From Pectinophora gossypiella (taxonomy: Eukaryota; Arthropoda; Insecta; Lepidoptera; Gelechiidae), in NCBI RefSeq assembly GCF_024362695.1, contig NC_065421.1:12028598-12092597 (forward strand): a stretch of DNA of 64,000 nt, read 5' to 3'. Below, in pieces: positions 54,501-58,280 of this stretch. The notes below the pieces were generated by a model. That model had not been told where the DNA came from. It made no database searches and saw nothing but the letters and a program-made list of their open reading frames with translations. Numbering within the stretch: the stretch's first letter is position 1; each line of letters begins with the position of its first letter. The position numbers and the translations under genes were made by a program.

Positions 54501-55893
54501 CTTTGGCGATACAGTTCCAGCTCTTTAACACATAAAAAGTTTCGACCCCATATTCCTAAAAATAATAATAATAATAAAAAAGAACTTGAAAGATAAGAGA
54601 AACAGAGTTACTATAGGAAAGAAGTATTAAATATTCATTATTTTTGTTACTTATAAGATTGTCTTAATACTCATAGAACTAAAATAATTAAGTGATTAAC
54701 ATATAAGCCTAACGTGTTGAGTGTAAGAATTTGATTTGAAGAAATTCATAATTATATGACTGATAATTATAAAAAACAAGCAAAGCAATATTGTGATTTT
54801 ACAAATATTCGTAAGAAATAAATATAATACTACATATACAACTTAATTAATTACAATATCACTATTGTTCATCAGTCCCTAACTATACCTATCAGTCCCT
54901 AGATGCCTAAATTTGCAAAACTCTAAAAATCTCCTAAAATAAGACATAAAGTGGCTGGCCCTTTTAGATAAGACACAATTAATTGATCGCCTATCATGTA
55001 CACTAACAGGGAATCCAATAACAAATAAAATATAATTAAGACAAATTACATCCAAAAATGGCCCGTTTTTTGTGAAAGCACCCATATCAGACATTGAAAG
55101 TCAACATTTCTCGAATTGAAAGATAGGTGGATAAAATACTTTAATGAGCACAATGGACACAAAATACAGAGATAAGGACAACATATTATTATACAGAAAA
55201 GCACAACAGGCAGCCTTATTGCTTATGCAGCAATTGAAAGCCGTTGGTTCCGGTTACTAACCAACGGCCCAATATTTATTACTTCTTACATATCACGGGC
55301 CTTTGCCAGCTCATAATAACACCACCACAATGTCTGACACCAGCGGGGCAAACAAATGTCAAGTAGCAATATTGCGAATTGCTCCAGTGGCCTTTTTAAC
55401 CCTCCCAGGTTTGGTATTCCACCTCATAATCCACACAATAAAAGAAGATTGAAAATCCAGATTCTTTTATTCTATCCTATAATCTACGACCATTTCAGAA
55501 CATGTTATGGCTGAGGAGAAGGAACGACGTATTATTTGGCCAAAAACAAAGAATATTTTCTTTATAATAAAAATGTTGGGTAGTCAGATGTTTGACTTTC
55601 CTAATGTGTACTAACATAATTTAATACTACATAGTATAAAAGGAAGCATATTCTATGTTGTTTTGCCTAATCTCGATCACAAATAACGAATATTTTCGGA
55701 AAGGTAACCATTTCTATAGCAAGAAACATAACCTCAAAACCGACCTTTTCAGTTCTTTTATGAAGTCCATATCGAACTTCTCGTCCCATCCACAGTCTAG
55801 AAGGATCTTAAACTCGTCCACCTGGAGCACGTAGCATGGAGGGGTCTCATCTCCCACCCCTGAGAGACAGTGTACCTTTATAATCGAAGTCAT
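32619..55893 (-). CDS. CPSF2: CPSF2 gene (CPSF 100 kDa subunit), whole coding span
   Basis: This nuclear protein is part of the cleavage and polyadenylation specificity factor. It pairs with the endonuclease CPSF73 in the mRNA cleavage core, which also acts on histone mRNAs (family knowledge). Fourteen minus-strand exons with GT/AG junctions and matching phases total 2199 bases, giving 732 residues plus stop. Human CPSF2 is slightly longer. A metallo-beta-lactamase-like domain spans about 1-220. Its first motif reads SHSDPLHLG (61-69), the degenerate form expected of this non-catalytic subunit. A beta-CASP region (about 221-360), an acidic linker (409-505), an RMMBL-like segment (506-598) and the C-terminal domain ending YDQFAIV follow. 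Introns 1 and 3 hold a DNA transposon and a LINE. The gene converges with ERR. Confidence 0.98.
32813..32933 (+). repeat. Dispersed 120-bp repeat (TACTGCGGGGCGGAAGGC)
   Basis: It matches 16613-16738 in order and direction. It lies in the last CPSF2 intron. Confidence 0.7.
33300..33505. mobile_element. Foldback MITE (GGGTGTTAG family)
   Basis: The left arm (GGGTGTTAGCGACGCCGTAA) and the right arm (CCAAAGTATTCGTTACGGCA) are inverted copies around an A/T-rich loop. Relatives lie at 36225-36390 and 38990-39403. Confidence 0.7.
33640..33757. mobile_element. MITE, ACAGTCATGAGCAATAT family, right-truncated
   Basis: The left end ACAGTCATGAGTAATATCAT and body match the family. The right terminus is missing after GGTATCAAAGTG. 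Confidence 0.7.
33837..33976. mobile_element. MITE copy touching the CPSF2 exon 13 donor
   Basis: It starts ACAGTCATGAGCAATATAAT and ends TATTAATGCTCGTG. Exon 13 ends at 33985, so the element lies 8 bp from the splice junction. The last bases of the usual right terminus (ACTGTAC) are absent. Confidence 0.75.
33985..34172 (-). CDS. CPSF2: CPSF2 exon 13
   Basis: It completes residue 640 and encodes 641-702 (starts DAQDVVMALEPAEGAAQAAH, ends CCNGTLAIRR), part of the C-terminal domain. Phases fit both neighbours. GC is very high. Confidence 0.97.
34201..34400 (-). mobile_element. SINE related to families A and C
   Basis: The tail ATCATCATCAGCCCATTAAC and core AACGGCTTAACGTGCCCTCC are present. 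The middle (GGTGGAGGTGTTTTTAGTTT) resembles the element at 44405-44706. Confidence 0.65.
34486..34609 (-). CDS. CPSF2: CPSF2 exon 12
   Basis: Residues 599-639 plus one base of 640 (starts VKLTDALMSGVAWRSAGDAE). Acceptor GTGTTGCAG and donor GTGAGC. Confidence 0.97.
34834..35045 (-). mobile_element. SINE family A, head-truncated
   Basis: Tail, GGATGGATAGGGAGATCGGG and core are intact; the tRNA-like head is missing after GTGGTCACCC. Confidence 0.85.
35273..35363 (-). CDS. CPSF2: CPSF2 exon 11
   Basis: Residues 568 (part) to 598 (KHCEAEGIEKMYIPSRGDII, then DATTESHIYQ), in the RMMBL-like region. Donor GTACGT. Confidence 0.97.
35505..35740. repeat. Dispersed repeat ending TATGTATGTATG
   Basis: It shares CTTCCCGGGCATGTCGTAAA, CACCATAAGGTTCATCATAT and GGCTCTGCCCACCCCATTAG with the element at 51950-52170. 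Confidence 0.65.
36225..36390. mobile_element. Foldback MITE, one arm
   Basis: TACAGGGTGTTAGTGACATC begins the arm, and AATTTTCCGTCGCAAAATTC follows. The second arm is largely missing. Confidence 0.65.
36429..36615 (-). CDS. CPSF2: CPSF2 exon 10
   Basis: Residues 506 (part) to 568 (part), starting EPIEIPSKCVSSTRLVHVKA. Acceptor AAATTTTCAG; donor GTAACT. Confidence 0.97.
36636..36968 (-). mobile_element. SINE family B beside the CPSF2 exon 10 acceptor
   Basis: A full-length copy in the same direction as CPSF2. A 13-bp duplication TTTGAAAGGTTCA lies at 36623-36635 and 36969-36981. Its 3' end is 20 bases from the first base of exon 10. Confidence 0.95.
37235..37285. repeat. Single arm of the ACTCTTTCTCGCC foldback element
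   Basis: TCGCGGCGAGAAAGAGTCGC and TTACGGTGTTAAGCCCGC match one arm of the elements at 41358 and 59695. Confidence 0.7.
37447..37971 (+). mobile_element. Non-autonomous Helitron
   Basis: It begins TCTAAATATATAAAAGGAGA and ends GCGGGCAAAAGCTAG after a short hairpin (GCGGACGAAGTCGC). It sits between A and T, as Helitrons do. Inner repeats of a CTTGAAATTTG-type segment occur three times. It has no coding capacity. It lies in a CPSF2 intron. Confidence 0.88.
38547..38687. mobile_element. MITE, ACAGTCATGAGCAATAT family
   Basis: ACAGTCATGAGCAATATAAT at the left and ATTAATGCTCGTGACCGG at the right are near-inverted ends. Confidence 0.8.
38990..39403. mobile_element. Compound foldback MITE (two units)
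   Basis: Outer ends read TACAGAGTGTTAATGACATC and GATGTCACTAACACCCTGTA. Inside, a second set of arms starts near 39132 (GTGACATCGTAACGAATACT). This looks like one unit beside or within another. Confidence 0.7.
39440..39530 (-). CDS. CPSF2: CPSF2 exon 9
   Basis: Residues 476-505 plus one base (PEDYRLAEIVDAEGEIRDVP, then Pro- and Glu-rich). Donor GTATG. Confidence 0.96.
40654..40855 (-). CDS. CPSF2: CPSF2 exon 8
   Basis: Residues 408 (part) to 475. An acidic Ser/Asp run (SSDSDSDGS) precedes the conserved KTNKRHHAMYPFHEERPRHD and DYGEIIK. Confidence 0.97.
40961..41255 (+). mobile_element. SINE family B
   Basis: Head GGCCACCGTGGTCCAGTGG, B box GGTTCGAATCC, core and end CACGATAGAAGAA are all present. 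A diverged partial copy follows at 41262-41358. Confidence 0.9.
41358..41512. mobile_element. Foldback element (ACTCTTTCTCGCC)
   Basis: The left arm (TAAGCGCGCGACTCTTTCTC) and the right arm (GAGAAAGAGTCGCGCGCTTA) are inverted copies, separated by about 60 bp. A second copy lies at 59695-59830. Confidence 0.85.
41811..42102 (+). mobile_element. SINE family A
   Basis: A full-length copy from AGGAGCTCGGTGGCGCAGCG to the GATGATGA tail. Confidence 0.92.
42249..42398 (-). CDS. CPSF2: CPSF2 exon 7
   Basis: Residues 358 (part) to 408 (part), starting TSPGTLARDLIEKGGDRSIE. Donor GTGAGT; acceptor TTGATTCCAG. Confidence 0.97.
42420..42539. repeat. (TA)n microsatellite
   Basis: An almost pure TA repeat at 42451-42537 with imperfect flanks, starting about 22 bp upstream of the CPSF2 exon 7 acceptor. 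Confidence 0.95.
42600..42885 (+). pseudogene. LINE ORF2 C-terminal fragment
   Basis: Plus-strand translation reads EGKIEGKRGRGRPRITFMKQ and then VKVLAGRREEWRLLHRQDR. The GRGRPR and LA-R-EW pattern is typical of the end of lepidopteran non-LTR reverse transcriptases. No other domains remain. Confidence 0.65.
43287..43640. mobile_element. Foldback MITE split by a SINE
   Basis: The MITE runs from GGGGGGTTAAAAAGGCCACA to CCATTTTAACCCCCC. A truncated SINE A (43427-43621) sits in its right arm, flanked by GGCCATTTTAA at about 43413-43424 and 43622-43633. Confidence 0.88.
43427..43621 (+). mobile_element. 5'-truncated SINE family A
   Basis: It lacks the tRNA-like head, starts near AAAAAGTTTTCATCTCGAGC and ends in GATGATGATGATG. 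The truncation and the target duplication fit reverse transcription at the target site. Confidence 0.88.
43834..44057 (-). CDS. CPSF2: CPSF2 exon 6
   Basis: Residues 284-357 plus two bases (starts IEWMSDKLTRAFEGARSNPF), in the beta-CASP region. It includes the conserved PKVVLASFPDLEAGFARDLF. Confidence 0.98.
44281..44400 (+). pseudogene. LINE ORF2 remnant
   Basis: ARPVVRWSDELKKRAGSLPA can be read without a stop. This RWSD-L...AGS pattern belongs to non-LTR reverse transcriptase C-termini. Only a fragment remains. Confidence 0.5.
44405..44706 (+). mobile_element. tRNA-headed SINE, family C
   Basis: The head CCTCCGTGGTCTAGTGATTA is like family B, the core is shared, and the 3' half (CCCGCAGTGGAGCGTGGAAT) is different and ends CCAGCAGTAGGACGTATATA. 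Confidence 0.8.
44775..44870 (-). pseudogene. Partial duplicate of CPSF2 exon 5
   Basis: Minus-strand bases AACACTGCCAGCAGTGTTGGC-like and GCCCACATGTTGGACCAACT through ACAAGGATTCTGGACTCGT match exon 5 almost exactly over about 90 bp. The frame then changes, with neither splice site kept. It is a local duplication of exon sequence. Confidence 0.8.
44918..45105 (-). CDS. CPSF2: CPSF2 exon 5
   Basis: Residues 221 (part) to 283, including TDTAGRVLELAHMLDQLWRN and LLLLSNVSYNVVEFAKSQ. A diverged partial duplicate of this sequence lies in the next intron at about 44775-44870. Confidence 0.98.
45245..45485. mobile_element. CRE-bearing MITE-like repeat, reversed
   Basis: AAGATAAATTATGAATTTCT to CACGTTTTTCTATGACGTCA is the reverse complement of the repeat at 13040-13226. 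It ends AACTAGCCTATTAGA. Confidence 0.65.
45733..45853 (-). CDS. CPSF2: CPSF2 exon 4
   Basis: Residues 181-220 plus one base (starts ERHLNGCEIDRLMRPSLMLL). Donor GTGAGT; acceptor ACTTTGCAG. Confidence 0.98.
45885..46350. mobile_element. CRE-bearing MITE split by a retroelement
   Basis: The left part (45885-46032) and the right part (46287-46350, ACAAATTCTATAGTAATTTC) belong to the MITE family; the segment between them is the retroelement at 46033-46282, with CATA on both sides. Confidence 0.75.
46033..46282 (-). mobile_element. Short retroelement, about 250 bp
   Basis: On the minus strand it starts TCTGAGAACTGATATTAGG and ends with an AATAAAGATATTTTTGAATT tail. It has the same 5' boundary as the copy at 54144-54384. 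Confidence 0.85.
46651..49629 (-). CDS. LINE ORF2: endonuclease and reverse transcriptase
   Basis: It nicks the target and copies the LINE RNA into DNA. The open frame has 992 sense codons and no ATG before about residue 170. It follows a TGA at 49630-49632 and overlaps ORF1 by 94 bases in the -1 frame. The endonuclease domain shows NFLYLNARSICNKFDELK, LLTESW, RTGGGVSAFV and GDFNID. The reverse transcriptase shows NYRPISILPILSKILE, GVPQGSILGPLLF and the catalytic YADD box. No frameshift or stop breaks it. The codon GTG at 49251 lies inside the endonuclease domain, so it is not a sensible start. Initiation is probably through ORF1. Confidence 0.92.
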   Translation of the reverse strand, partial: ANSETKRWRKGPYYKIHKGHTENRKYYSKKLISNNDPTNNSTTYQIISNYADLHPTKSCLNFLYLNARSICNKFDELKCILRSISTTTHIILLTESWIKSEEHAQRFRLPNYTHYCNCRDDRTGGGVSAFVHNDLKHSLLESTYDGENNYLWLKLEKYSLNIGLIYNPGDTNFEKFIYTLEAQLHQRKRILLFGDFNIDLLTRTKQKQSYINCLNAAGCKILNKNNKKYYTRSDTTRKSILDHVNTSLKNDNYHMALIETSFSDHRQIHLALKKYKPPRKQRVSYKALNYEQLYQEAENAKAEENDNFEIFERKLKKQIDHSLITKTKILNLPQKDWVQRDIINGINRRNELWAKLQEHPDNDALENQFKTEKHAVAHLIKEAKDSYYYNQFKKCSTKPKKMWNLINDLSNNKVKTSCALPRLIHDSKDIIDPLLICNTFNDYFSSIGSLLAKKIPSHFHNIDTTASQHSFKNCTNLLTDFIPTTDSEVSKIIDNLDPNSSNGLDGISTKAIKCLKTLIVPELTKCINAALIRGEFPDSLKIAKVSPIYKSGIKTDPGNYRPISILPILSKILEYILHERLETFLTKINYITERQFGFRSKSNTLAATVDLITKIRQNIDGKKIVLGIFIDLKKAFDTVSHNKLIQKLSLTGIKGTALKMFESYFKNRQQIVKINEHVSEPRPISFGVPQGSILGPLLFSVYINDVTDLGLQGHITLYADDTCLFYFGSSIRDIINSAQKDLDTLYYWLQSNLLTINISKTSYVIFKAKNKPVPTYPPLTINNDPIQEKRGEKYLGLHIDSQLTWKLHIDYLKKKLSSLMGSLRGIVRCLPRKVRMTIYNSLVKSHLLYLIEIWGTASKTSLSDLQVIQNKLIKMLFHYHYLTPTTTIYTQTNLMNLKQLYTHCTCILIRKILCKTIHTSLSLTQNKQVSKRSTRRASYVILPKIRTNYGKRMITYEGAQLFNNLPSHIKNIESLNDFKRKLAQYIIIKYQP
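49536..50507 (-). CDS. LINE ORF1 RNA-binding protein
   Basis: A 323-residue protein from ATG at 50507 to TAA at 49536-49538. A basic N-terminus is followed by a long predicted coiled coil (about 55-175). A region with EIQDRTSRQKNIILAGIPEQ (about 185-205) resembles the RRM and C-terminal domains of L1-type ORF1 proteins. No zinc knuckle is seen. It probably coats the LINE RNA. Just before its stop lies A AAA AAC. Confidence 0.88.
   Translation of the reverse strand: MNNPLRSPPGAGSQSQPDLSRFQKEITDPQITIRKRKQPEDHGCNCTYESKMLREEMSGIASLLEKLIESNEITSKEIHENIQDLKNEVASMKLSHEQAMNTMNQSMMDVKSQINDIKSSVSSLSVNQKLIERNVSQLESKVRSGEEKLNLVSSDLNHLQTSVSAAKYQVGSEPQPMEEILQEIQDRTSRQKNIILAGIPEQTSYNHEERLSKDKTDVLRIINNNFKDVPEPTDIFRIGKYSPTKNRRVKICFEKPEFAKQLLRNKDKLPDSMKMYSDETPNQRKQLQDLKSELTRRQNDGEKDLTIKYIKGIPRIVNTTQKN
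49539..49545 (-). promoter_or_regulatory. Candidate -1 frameshift site (A AAA AAC)
   Basis: The last three ORF1 codons before TAA are CAA AAA AAC, so the slippery heptamer A AAA AAC is in the correct register. A -1 slip there moves ribosomes into the ORF2 frame (next codons CTA ATA AGT). ORF2 has no ATG of its own near its start. No strong downstream pseudoknot is obvious by eye. Confidence 0.6.
50508..50840 (-). promoter_or_regulatory. LINE 5' UTR and internal promoter region
   Basis: The sequence between the ORF1 ATG and the duplicated CGAATATT is non-coding. Such LINEs use an internal promoter here. Its exact 5' end is inferred from the duplication. Confidence 0.5.
51134..51424 (-). mobile_element. 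SINE family A
   Basis: A full-length copy reversed: ATCATCATCATCAGCCCATT tail, core, and GCGCCACCGAGCTCC head. Confidence 0.92.
51505..51629 (-). CDS. CPSF2: CPSF2 exon 3
   Basis: Residues 139 (part) to 180, starting KGLGLRITPLPAGHSLGGTV and ending YAPDFNHKK. GH is retained where catalytic relatives have a metal-binding His. Confidence 0.98.
51950..52170. repeat. Dispersed repeat ending TATGTATGTATA
   Basis: TTGTCTTCCCTGATATGTCG, CACCATAAGGTTCAACGTAC and GGCTCTGCCCACCCCATTAG match 35505-35740. Confidence 0.65.
52178..52443 (-). CDS. CPSF2: CPSF2 exon 2
   Basis: It completes Arg50 and encodes 51-138 plus one base. It contains SHSDPLHLGALPYAVGKLGL, the degenerate first metal-site motif, and VYKMGQMFMYDLYQS. 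Confidence 0.98.
53402..54598 (+). pseudogene. Decayed Lys-rich transposon ORF, split by a retroelement
   Basis: Pieces of one protein are readable across frames: KEKERLKYLKKKEKGQRKFV-type sequence, then QDMTSRAHRKIKKKWKKYSS, then a coiled-coil-like Lys/Gln-rich part (to about 54050). After the retroelement (54144-54384), LEAQITENISKAKTHQEKSN and GPNVEKYKLWRYSSS continue. Stops and frameshifts break it. The part that would hold catalytic residues seems deleted. I do not recognise the family. Confidence 0.6.
54144..54384 (+). mobile_element. Short retroelement, about 240 bp
   Basis: It starts TCTGAGAACTGATATTAGGC and ends GGTATTTTTGAATTTT. It is the plus-strand counterpart of 46033-46282 and interrupts the decayed ORF of the DNA transposon. 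Confidence 0.85.
55215..55450 (+). mobile_element. Degenerate SINE B with a MITE fragment
   Basis: AAAGCCGTTGGTTCCGGTTA, GGGCCTTTGCCAGCTCATAA and a TCCACACAATAAAAGAAGA end follow the family B order. A piece of the foldback MITE (AAATGTCAAGTAGCAATATT to GGCCTTTTTAACCCTCC) lies inside. Confidence 0.6.
55745..55893 (-). CDS. CPSF2: CPSF2 exon 1
   Basis: ATG at 55891-55893 starts MTSIIKVHCLSGVGDETPPC, matching the conserved N-terminus of the family. The frame to the donor GTCGGT gives 49 codons plus two bases, which join exon 2 to make Arg50. Confidence 0.97.
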
Positions 55894-56057
55894 TTTACAC
55901 CGGTCTAATTGACCAACTTTTCACTCTAAACAAAACGATTTTTACATTAATTTTGTCTTTCACATCATATCTTGGCTAATAAGAAGCATAAATTGATCAA
56001 TTTGAAGAAAAATATTACAAAATATCGTGAAAACAAAAGTTTACGCGGCACCACAGT
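55894..56057 (-). promoter_or_regulatory. CPSF2 5' UTR and proximal promoter
   Basis: Only 164 bp separate the CPSF2 start codon from an inserted retroelement. No TATA box is obvious. The transcription start may lie here, or upstream of the insertion at 56472 and beyond. Confidence 0.5.
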
Positions 56058-56457
56058 TTTTTTTTTTTTGTTTTAGTTTTCCCCGAAGGGTAAGGCAAAG
56101 GGAACTATGCCCATACAGCCATGTCTGACGTATTTTTTTTCTTGATGATTAATGAAATGATGAAAGGTGATGATGATGAAACCTAAGCCCCCACCCTCGG
56201 AGTAGACTCTTACTCCGAACCCCAAACGAATTAACTCAAAAGTCCGCATAAACTTTTGAGTTATGAAGCGGCTTCCCGGCACGAAGCGAAAATAGGCAGA
56301 TACACTTTGTTTATTGAATACTCCAATATAATAACACTCGCGAATGTCTTCCGACTAACTTAATGCGATCATTAACCACAAAACACCACTTCGTATTAAT
56401 TATTTAGATTACTCAATGAAGAAAGCAACTGTCCCGTTCCCGTTTCCCGCCGAAAAG
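56058..56457 (-). mobile_element. Retroelement inserted near the CPSF2 start
   Basis: It begins with a poly-T run on the plus strand (a poly-A tail on the minus strand) and is flanked by an exact 14-bp duplication CGCGGCACCACAGT (56044-56057 and 56458-56471). The 400-bp body contains GCAAAGGGAACTATGCCCAT, also seen weakly at 32120. It has no tRNA-like head that I can see. Confidence 0.88.
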
Positions 56458-56883
56458 CGCGGCACCACAGTACCGCAAACGTTATGAAGTTGCGTTTTGT
56501 TAATGCTGCAAAAAGTCAATTAAATTTTCAACAACTAAGTGTAGCGTTTGGTTAACTCACCAAAAAAATAATTGGTAGTTTTTACCCGACTGCGGCGAAA
56601 CAAAAAGGAAGGGTATGTGTTATTTGTATACCTATGATGATTAATGGACACTTTTGTTTATGTTGAAAGGCCAAGGGTGAAAGAAGAAATCAATAATATT
56701 CGGACAAGGATCATACTTTCTGTGTGTGCGATTTAAAAAAAGTACAGCAAGTTTTATCAATTTTTCGTTCTGTCGTGTCGGTTTTGTAGCTAGTGTATGG
56801 ATATTACTTACATGATTACAGGATATGTAGGTATGTTCAACATCCTGAATACGGTAATAAAATCGTCATATTAAGATTATAAC

Positions 56884-56889
56884 GTTTAT
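56884..56889 (-). terminator. Polyadenylation signal of the membrane-protein gene
   Basis: AATAAA on the minus strand lies about 75 bases after the stop codon at 56965-56967. Confidence 0.5.
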
Positions 56890-56964
56890 TTTAATTAACA
56901 TTAAACTAAAGAGAATACGCTGAAATTACATATACCGAGTACCAAGTATAACGAGTTCAATGCC

Positions 56965-58280
56965 TTACACTTTCGGGTTTTCTCGACTATCCTCTGTAAC
57001 AGTGGTTTCGTTTGTATCCAGAGAGGTATCATCGAAGTCTACATCTATACTGCTTGGTTCAATAGTACATTCTAAAGATTTATCTACGCCAAGGTTTACT
57101 GTTTTCTCACTTGCCACGTTACATGGTTTAGATGTCCCAGCACGATTAATTATACTGGCCGTGTAGTCGTCTTTAGAAGGAATAAATTTCACCGCTGCAT
57201 TATCTTCGCAATAAGTAAGTCTCCCAAGTAGAGTTTTCAAGTTTTCACCAGTCTCTATGGTTACAGCTTCATTATCAAATTCTCTGTGTTCTGCTAGAGC
57301 AGGTATTTCATCAATCTTCTCCCTAAAAAAGTTGATATTTTCCACAAGTGACTTAGGATTCTCTGCAGGGGTTGTTGGGCTAGCTAACCCTAGTTTAGGC
57401 TCATCTTTTTTATCATTACCTTCTACCTGAACATCAGTTTTACCTGTCCCTTTGTTAGCATTTTCAGGTTCTACAAATGTGACTCGCGAAGTAGCACTTT
57501 TGATATTTTCTTTAGACTCTTTGAGTATTGAGTTTGTTGGTTCACTATTGAGAGTATTATTTGCAGTTATTTCTTTCGAATCAGCTATCTTAATACATTC
57601 TATAAAAGACTTATTCTGTACTTTTGTGTCATTCTTTTGAATTTCTGTTTCAGTATGTAAAACAGTCTCAGGAAGTTCTGCAATTAAATCGTCATTTTGT
57701 TTAAAATGGGATGCGCCGGCGATTGGGTCTTCGACTTTTAAATGGTTCTCGACTATGTGAACTGCTTTTTCATATGGTCCCTTAATTGTGTCCTCTGAAA
57801 CCCTAACTTTACAGTAAATTGTTCCTAAAAACTTATTGTAGGTGTCCTCGGTTTCATTCTTAAGGGGTGCAATGGTTTCGTTTTCTATATCAAGACTGTT
57901 TTTCTGTTCAATATCATGTATTGCGACCACATTGTAGACGTCATGACCGGACGTTACTACTTTGTCTGCGCAGAAGCTTATTTTCGAGCCCATTTTAGTA
58001 AATGAGTTCAAAACTCGGGAAGATGAGCCGGACTTCTCTGATGATATGACCAGTTCCTTTGCCCCGAAATAGGTGGTTTGGACATTCGGTTGTTTTCTTC
58101 TTCTGTTATCTTCTTTGCTGAATATGAGCGAGATGCCTTCATGTTTATTATGGTGGTGCTTCTTACCTTCGTGGATCTTATATTGTTTCTTGCTCTCAAT
58201 TTCAAGGAGAGGACTCTGTACTTGCGTAGCCGCTGATGCTTTACCGTACAATCTTATCAGCCTTTCTCCGTATCGCGCTT
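56965..58280 (-). CDS. Membrane-protein gene, last exon
   Basis: Acceptor TTGTATTCCAG; two bases complete Glu; 438 codons (counting Ala onwards to the stop) follow, ending ENPKV and TAA. The longer frame that starts MYYLLIAPLTYF reads through the intron and is not the real start. Confidence 0.75.

Larger units (their letters stand above)
52490..55087. mobile_element. DNA transposon with perfect TIRs and internal CAGTCCCTAG repeats
   Basis: GGGTGCTTTCACAAAAA at 52494-52510 is repeated inverted at 55067-55083, and the match extends to ATAT at both outer ends (21 bp in all). Because ATAT is its own complement, the target duplication may be AT, TA or ATAT. Nine or more RTCAGKCCCTAR motifs lie inside, for example at 52674, 53063, 53220, 53235, 53259, 53279, 54871 and 54891. 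A decayed Lys-rich coding region lies between. The superfamily is uncertain. It fills CPSF2 intron 1. Confidence 0.85.
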
